Origin: Pelodera strongyloides
Lineage: Eukaryota; Nematoda; Chromadorea; Rhabditida; Rhabditidae
Direction of reading: 5' to 3'
DNA length: 64,000 nucleotides
NCBI GenBank assembly: GCA_036852015.1
Contig: JAANDG010000601.1
Coordinates: forward strand, 23,832 to 87,831
Position numbers and translations under genes: made by a program. Below the pieces are notes generated by a model. The model worked only from the letters and a program-made list of their open reading frames with translations, did not search any database and was not told the DNA's origin. How positions within the stretch are numbered: the first letter of the stretch is position 1; each line of letters opens with the position of its first letter. Below are positions 59,301-64,000 of the stretch, one piece after another.

Positions 59301-62300
59301 TATTTTTATTTTCACTTTCCTTATCTTCAAAACGCAAGCTTTTTTTTGAGCCCAACATGCAAAACCGGCTTGACATTACCTTTAAAATGGTTCCAAAGTT
59401 CTACATTGCGAGTTATGCAACCCTTCAGGAAATTATTGACTCTCTGAAAGAATAAAATCTGAAAAGTTAGCGCCAAACGGTAGCTAGGATTGCATAGGCC
59501 ATAGCCATATGTTATAGGTATGATCGTACGATGTACAGGTAGGTAGGTACAGCCATAGGTAATAGTTACGCTGTAGGTAGGTAGGTAGGTAACTCTTACA
59601 TGTATGACCATTAAATACTTCTTGTATAAAGGTCGCCATTGGGGGTAATTTTCCTAGGTTTTCTTCCAATTTTCGGTGCAATTTTCCAGTCAAATGCCCC
59701 CATGATATGTGTCTATCATGACCCACGGGCCACCCTCTCTTAAAAGGAAAGCTTAACATCTCTACAAAGACATATTATCCACCTTCTAAAAAATTTCCTT
59801 GCTGATGTAACCCGAATGGCGCATTTCCTGGTGTAACAAAAATAGAGCGGCTATTTGAGGGGTAAAAATAGAAGCGATGATGTGATGAACATCATTTTAG
59901 AAAACCTTGTTCCGTAAGAAGAAGCAGAACCGTGCCTAATTTTCAGACTCTATGGAACTTATGAGGCGCGCAGAATTTTTCGTTAGGAGAAGCAGCAGTG
60001 CAGCAATTTTCAATACAGAGCGTGTGTTGCGCTTCACTTACAGATAGTTAGCGAAACTGAAATGTGGTGGCATCAATACCTTGGCGCAAGTAACCTTGTC
60101 TTCGCCAGTCTCTCGCCAGACTCTCGCGAGTGCTCAGATCATCCTCTCACGAAAACCTGGCGATGTAGCCGCACATCCTTTTAGCTTGTTCTGCGTCAAA
60201 TGTCGTATTTTCGAGCAGTCGCCGCGCAAAATTTTTTCGCCTCAGTGTTTAGCCGCACAGTGGTGAAAAATAGAAAAAGTGTTGTTAATAATGACAAATA
60301 CGAACTACTCAAATCAAAGACGTATAGAAACTACGGGGAAACCTGTCAACGTAATATACTTAAAAAAAAGTCATGTCGAAGAAGTGTTAAAAAAAAGTCA
60401 TGTCGAAGATGTGTTCTAACACTAGTTAAACTGCAGAAGAATGCGGGCGATTTTCCTATGCATACCTGCAACTTTTCAGGCGTTCGTCGTTTTTTTAAAG
60501 AAAAAAAATCTGTCTTTGTTGCATGAAACTAACCTCCTACACACGAGGAAAGTTCATAAGAAAAAAATGAGCAGCGAGGTGGAAAGTTCTAAAGAAAACA
60601 ACACTAATAGATTCATGAAAAAACCGAGTTTGATTTAGGGCAGGTGAAAAAGTTGAAGATAAATATGTATTTTTTTATCCTAAAAAGGCAACCTGAAAAT
60701 TCTACTAAGTTTTTCCTTCGCACAAGATCACACAAAGATCTGTCAACAACAAGCAAGTCTTTTTTTTACGTTTTGTTTATTCACATTGTGAATCTGTAGA
60801 AAAAAAAAGAACTAGTATTAAGATGATCACATTCATTTAAAGCGATTGAACAGCCGGTACTTGAAACGTGTGTTGGAAGTTGTATTCCCATGAAGTGCAG
60901 GCAAATAACTGCACGATTCTGAGATTGTTACTCTAATTATATTCATTTGCATGCAATGGGAATGCGTATCTCTACAAAAAGCGGGTGTTATATTGCCTTA
61001 GCTTCAACCAAACGTCATATGGATAATTAATCGGATCAGAACAAATCAGAATAAGCGAGTGATATCGGGCTAGCCATGTCTTTCAGACCACTGTTTTGTG
61101 CGTAGGTGGTAAGCGGAGGTGGCTCTGTCGTTAGAGGCTGGTTGCCGAGGTTCAATACCGTTAAAGCGAAATACTGGCCGCTTTTTGAAACGTATCGTGG
61201 CTTAAGTATTTATTTGCTAAGTTGCTCGAAAATAGCTCAATTCTTTATTCTAACTTATCCTCATTTGCATAAGCTGCATAAGAATGCAGGTGTATTCGAG
61301 GTGTTTCAAAAACCGGCCAGTATTTCGCTTTAAAGAAGTAAAGTGTAGCAATAAAACTCAATTAAAGACTGAATAAAGCCCGAGGAGACTCACGAGAATT
61401 CAGTGTTCAATTTCAAAAACCAAGAAAGTCCATTACTACAATTGGATTTGTAATGAATGAATAGTTACGAAATTTATGTCTGGAAAATTAGGGATTTCAA
61501 ACAATTGAATAGTCGCCACGACTTATATGCCCGTGGGAAAAAGTTGCGTTGAAAACAAGAAAATATACTGTGACTATGGGCTATGACTTCTGAAGCCTCA
61601 CAATAAGAAGAAGTAGACGTGATTTCCCAGAAAGGACAGAAAAGTTCGTAAAACCAGGAAGTTTTACTATTTGTATGACGGTTCCACCACAGACGTCATC
61701 GCGTCCAGCCGCGGGAGCCAGCTTTTCGCGGCGCACCCTCGAGTGTTTTGTGAGGGTAGCCCGCACCCATTGATGAGTAATCGTATTCGCCTTATAATAC
61801 CACTTATTAATTATATCCATTCATATAATTGCAGGCAATATGCACTTCTGGTGTGACGTTTACGCACTCGGCGGTTTCTTCGAATCATTTGATGTTTTTG
61901 GTGACAGGGCTCCTTCGAGAACGAATCTGACATGGTAATTATTCTAACAACATGTTCAGGCTAGGTAAGTGTCTGGCTAACGTCCGGAGGTTTTCGTTTC
62001 CTGGGTACAAAAAAAAACTACCGAGCGTCTTAAGAATTAGGGGTCGGCAGACATGCGACAGCCGGACCATGTCTTCATGGTATCCTCGTATCCTGCAGCC
62101 CCTCTTCACCCGGGAACATGGGCACATTCATAGGAAGTGTTTTTCTTTTCCTTTCTCCTGAAGATGCCGAAAGCCGAAAGGTGAAACGTTGACATAAAGA
62201 TTGGGTTTACATCTGTCCAACCTGTCTTACCGGGAGTCGAAATAAGCTCAGATCTACCTATTCTATGTTTTTCCTTTAGGTTTGTCAAACCGGACGGTCT

Positions 62301-62397
62301 CTATGTGGATCACGAGTCGCAGAAAATCGCGTCTTGGAATAGGAATAATTATCGCCAAGAAATCGATACATCGGAATCCACACTCTATTATTATTGA
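53318..62397 (+). CDS. Secreted protein resembling plant self-incompatibility S1 (SPH) family, 138 aa
   Basis: Exons 53318-53389, 53645-53771, 61835-61934 and 62280-62397 join in phase. The first 16 residues are a signal peptide (MTLLLIICVANA), so the product is secreted. The mature part follows the S1 pattern: VGVINQLG near the start, MRCQSLLTD, then FRFRFYDIDRGNMHFWC, FFESFDVFGD, and TWFVKPDGLY. Spacing of the F-x-F to F-W-C segment matches plant S1 proteins across the exon 2/3 junction, which supports joining exons 8 kb apart. S1 proteins are small secreted beta-rich proteins, one of which triggers self-pollen rejection in poppy. The two Cys here match one of the family's usual two disulphides; the second pair (C-x-x-C before the final Trp) is replaced by a Ser/Arg stretch. 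The last ~20 residues are polar, ending in three Tyr. Function unknown. Confidence 0.72.
53462..53637. repeat. Group B element filling intron 1 of the S1-like gene
   Basis: It begins TTCAAAGCGGTATGACATGC and ends GTGTCACGCCCCTTTAAC, about eight bases before exon 2, so its end forms part of the splice acceptor tract. Confidence 0.7.
53806..53977. repeat. Group B element
   Basis: It begins GCGTCGTAACAGCCGCTTTG and ends AACAGACGTTATTTCGC. Confidence 0.65.
54387..54557. repeat. Group C near-perfect hairpin element, copy 2
   Basis: Same arms as copy 1, with the loop in the opposite orientation (GATCGTCCACGGCAATCG), and flanked by TTAA on both sides. Confidence 0.95.
55120..55260. repeat. Second copy of the element at 10381-10545
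   Basis: It opens GGGGTTTCAAAGTATGCGGA and closes GGATACTTGTAAACCCCATT, with the TTACAGTATTTTGGAACTAC interior. Confidence 0.7.
55518..55542. repeat. Interstitial telomere-like array
   Basis: Four TTAGGC units. A broken relative (CTTAGGCTTAGGTTCG) lies at about 54790-54830. Confidence 0.85.
56637..56810. repeat. Group A element
   Basis: It begins TTAAAGCGAAATACTGTCCG and ends CGGCTGGTAATTCGCTTTAA; a short gap removes the ACGCATCG segment. Confidence 0.85.
57070..57200. repeat. GA-rich tract with TAGA interruptions
   Basis: GAGAGA blocks alternate with GACTGAGAGTTAGA-like units. The minus-strand 121-codon frame over it is low complexity. Confidence 0.8.
58583..58753. repeat. Group C near-perfect hairpin element, copy 3
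   Basis: TTAAAGCGAAATGCTAGCCT at the left and GGCTAGCATTTCGCTTTAA at the right; its right TTAA is also the left TTAA of the group A element that follows. Confidence 0.95.
58750..58915. repeat. Group A element joined to a group C element
   Basis: It begins TTAAAGCGAAATACCGGCCG at the shared TTAA; the right end has decayed to GATACGTTTCGAAAAATTTG. Confidence 0.75.
60837..61001. repeat. Group B element
   Basis: It begins TTAAAGCGATTGAACAGCCG and ends GCGGGTGTTATATTGCCTTA. Confidence 0.75.
61161..61333. repeat. Group A element
   Basis: It begins TTAAAGCGAAATACTGGCCG and ends CCGGCCAGTATTTCGCTTTAA-like, with TCATTTGCATAAGCTGCATA inside. Confidence 0.85.
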
Positions 62398-63149
62398 TGA
62401 ATTTATGAAAAACAAAGTTTTGCGCATTTTTAAAGTCTTCTAATAATTACATGCTTGACATAGAGTTCTGAACATCGTTGGGATTTTTGCGTTCTTGTTT
62501 ACGTTGTTTATTCGTCAACCCTTCGTTAATTTGATACTCGAATCCTCTTAGTAAACCACTTGTCATTGGAATGTCACCAAATTCCGCTGGTTTTTACATC
62601 ATTGTTTTTTTCTCCTAAGCTTCACTCCCGAATTGTACGAGATATTTTTTCACATGTTGCTTGGTCTATACCAGATTCTAACATGAGTCTTTGTTTATCA
62701 AAATCGATTCTAATAGCAGCACAATCAATACAATGAAACATAAATATTTTTTTATTTAATATTCGCAATTTAGGGGCTTAACTTCACAACAACGCGGACA
62801 AATACCTTCATAGGTGGGATAAACAAAAGGCTAAATACAAAAAGGAAACATTTTCTGGAAACATCGTATTCTCAACAAAGGCACTGTAAATTTTCACATA
62901 AAGAGAGTATGGTGGTTATTCTATATATTTCATTTTCTATAACTAAAGGGCGGGAACACTATAATTAAAAATAAAAATGAGGACTTTGCGCGAAAAAAAT
63001 AGCATACTTCCTCAAATTAGTTTTTTTCGCACAAATATGAAATTTAACTTCGTGGGGCACAGACAAACACTGCAGAATAATACATCAATCCTAAGGAAAT
63101 CTACAGTATCCTGAACTTTCGGTGCGAGACCCGAGCTAGGGATACACCT
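62398..63149. other. Convergent intergenic region
   Basis: AT-rich DNA between the S1-like gene and the minus-strand gene at the right edge. No feature was recognised. Confidence 0.6.
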
Positions 63150-63939
63150 TTAAACTCGAGCCGCGTAGTCAATGACGACTCCCTTCCATACGGGGAATGT
63201 GTCCACTCTTCCTGTTACTGGCTCAACATAGGAGAAGATCGAGTAGAAACGAATCAGAGCTTCCAGGGAACTGAACTAAAACAGGTATTGGTAGATCGAT
63301 CAATAAATCAATACCTTTGTTTAATGAATGATTGATCGTCTCATTCGCTTATAAGGATAAAAACTCATAGCTGATAAACAAGCTCCCTGCAACGCGCCCT
63401 ATGTGCAAGTTAAATGTCACCTTCCCGTAATATTCGCATGCAAATGCGATCCCGGTGCCAGATCACTTTCGAGAATTAGACCAAGAATATCAAGTTCAAA
63501 CCGAAATGCTAGCCCCTTTGGAAAATTTGCATATGATAAGCAAATCCTATGTATCCTATGCTAATTTTGTACGATCGTCCACGGCAATCGTACAAAATTA
63601 GCATAGGATACATAGGATTTGCTTGTCATCATGCAAATTTTCCAAAGAGGCTAGCATTTCGCTTTAAAGTTATAAAGAGTTACCTGTTGAGGCGCCGGGT
63701 CGCCATACTTGACATACCAAGTTTTGTTGTTTTCAGCCCCGACGCAAGTGCCAATTGGAAAGTGGTAGACCTGAGAAAATGGTAACAAAACCATAAGAAA
63801 GAGAGCGGGCAGGACATTTCGAGCCCCTCACCATATCAAAGGTGTTAAAAGTTGGTAGCTGGGTAAAACCGGGGAGATAAATCGTCTTCCCGAGAAGATT
63901 GCCTACCGGGAGGCTTAAAGTCAGCCATGCAATCTTGCT
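63150..63939 (-). CDS. 3' part of a gene with a possible SH2-like C-terminus
   Basis: Three exons on the minus strand, 63939-63832, 63770-63684 and 63275-63150, join in phase 0 and end in TAA; the acceptor before 63939 (GTCTTGCAG) means the gene continues past the right edge. The 106 visible residues contain VYHFPIGTC, KTWYVKYGD and FSSLEALIRFYS. The last resembles the helix near the end of SH2 domains (F-x-x-L-x-x-L-V-x-x-Y), with the WYV segment as a preceding strand. SH2 domains bind phosphotyrosine, but the FLVR-type arginine would lie outside the window, so the match is tentative. The intron after exon 63684 holds a group C hairpin. The gene model is strong; the family is a guess. Confidence 0.7.
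63495..63667. repeat. Group C near-perfect hairpin element, copy 4
   Basis: Arms as in the other copies; the left flank has changed to TTCAAACCGAAATG while the right end keeps ATTTCGCTTTAA. It ends 17 bases from an exon of the minus-strand gene. Confidence 0.93.
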
Positions 63940-64000
63940 CTGCAAGACCCCTGCACCTTTTCTGCGGATTTCGGCTGATAAAAGGGGTGCACTTTATCTT

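Larger units (their letters stand above)
53772..61834 (+). other. 8-kb intron 2 of the S1-like gene
   Basis: Repeats fill much of it: group B elements at 53806-53977 and 60837-61001, group C hairpins at 54387-54557 and 58583-58753, group A elements at 56637-56810, 58750-58915 and 61161-61333, the element at 55120-55260, a telomere-like array at 55518-55542, a GA tract at 57070-57200, and GC-rich patches at about 57400-57560 and 59080-59240. No nested gene was recognised. Confidence 0.55.

Noticed and set aside
59011..59376. 121-codon minus-strand frame
   Set aside because: The DNA below it looks like a GC-rich dispersed repeat in the S1-like intron; no splice sites or domain support a gene.
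61090..61160. tRNA-like sequence with GGTTCAATACC
   Set aside because: No acceptable D arm or anticodon loop can be drawn next to it.

Overview
This window looks like nuclear DNA of a nematode, probably Caenorhabditis or a close relative. The evidence is TTTTCAG-type splice acceptors, likely spliced-leader acceptors directly before start codons, short TTAGGC (nematode telomere) arrays scattered through introns, and a Jun gene matching C. elegans jun-1 in type. It is AT-rich and gene-poor for a nematode, with many TTAA-flanked inverted-repeat elements. No rRNA, CRISPR array, virus or intact autonomous transposon was recognised. All gene models are hand-built from splice sites and reading phase; none was checked by alignment or RNA data.

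Layout. 1-6.8 kb: repeat-rich, no gene seen. 7.6-33.5 kb (+): a Jun-type bZIP gene of eleven coding exons (491 aa) over 26 kb, with CRE and AP-1 consensus sites before the first exon and again in front of exon 9, where a second promoter for a bZIP-only form is possible. 35.7-36.2 kb (-): a two-exon gene for a 54-residue protein. 36.2-42.6 kb: repeats. 43.0-46.7 kb (+): a two-pore-domain (TWK) potassium channel with an unusual first selectivity filter, a very short M1-P1 loop and a 103-bp duplication over its last splice acceptor. 47.3-50.2 kb (+): a seven-exon gene with a dynein-light-chain (LC8)-like middle. 50.8-52.0 kb (-): a secreted six-cysteine peptide of 104 aa. 53.3-62.4 kb (+): a secreted 138-aa protein resembling the plant self-incompatibility S1 (SPH) family, split by an 8-kb intron. 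63.1 kb to the right edge (-): the 3' part of a gene whose product ends in a possible SH2-like segment.

Repeats make up much of the rest. At least three groups begin TTAAAG and end CTTTAA: (A) about 180 bp with CCGGCCGG-containing termini, (B) 120-190 bp with GCGGTATNACA termini, (C) about 170-bp nearly perfect hairpins found only at 52-64 kb. A fourth set of long foldbacks (360-490 bp) begins TTAAAGGG. Elements repeatedly abut through a shared TTAA, as expected if TTAA is both target and duplicated site. The genes are unrelated single units; nothing suggests an operon or a shared pathway, apart from three neighbouring genes (LC8-like, Cys-rich, S1-like) with N-terminal secretion-type segments.
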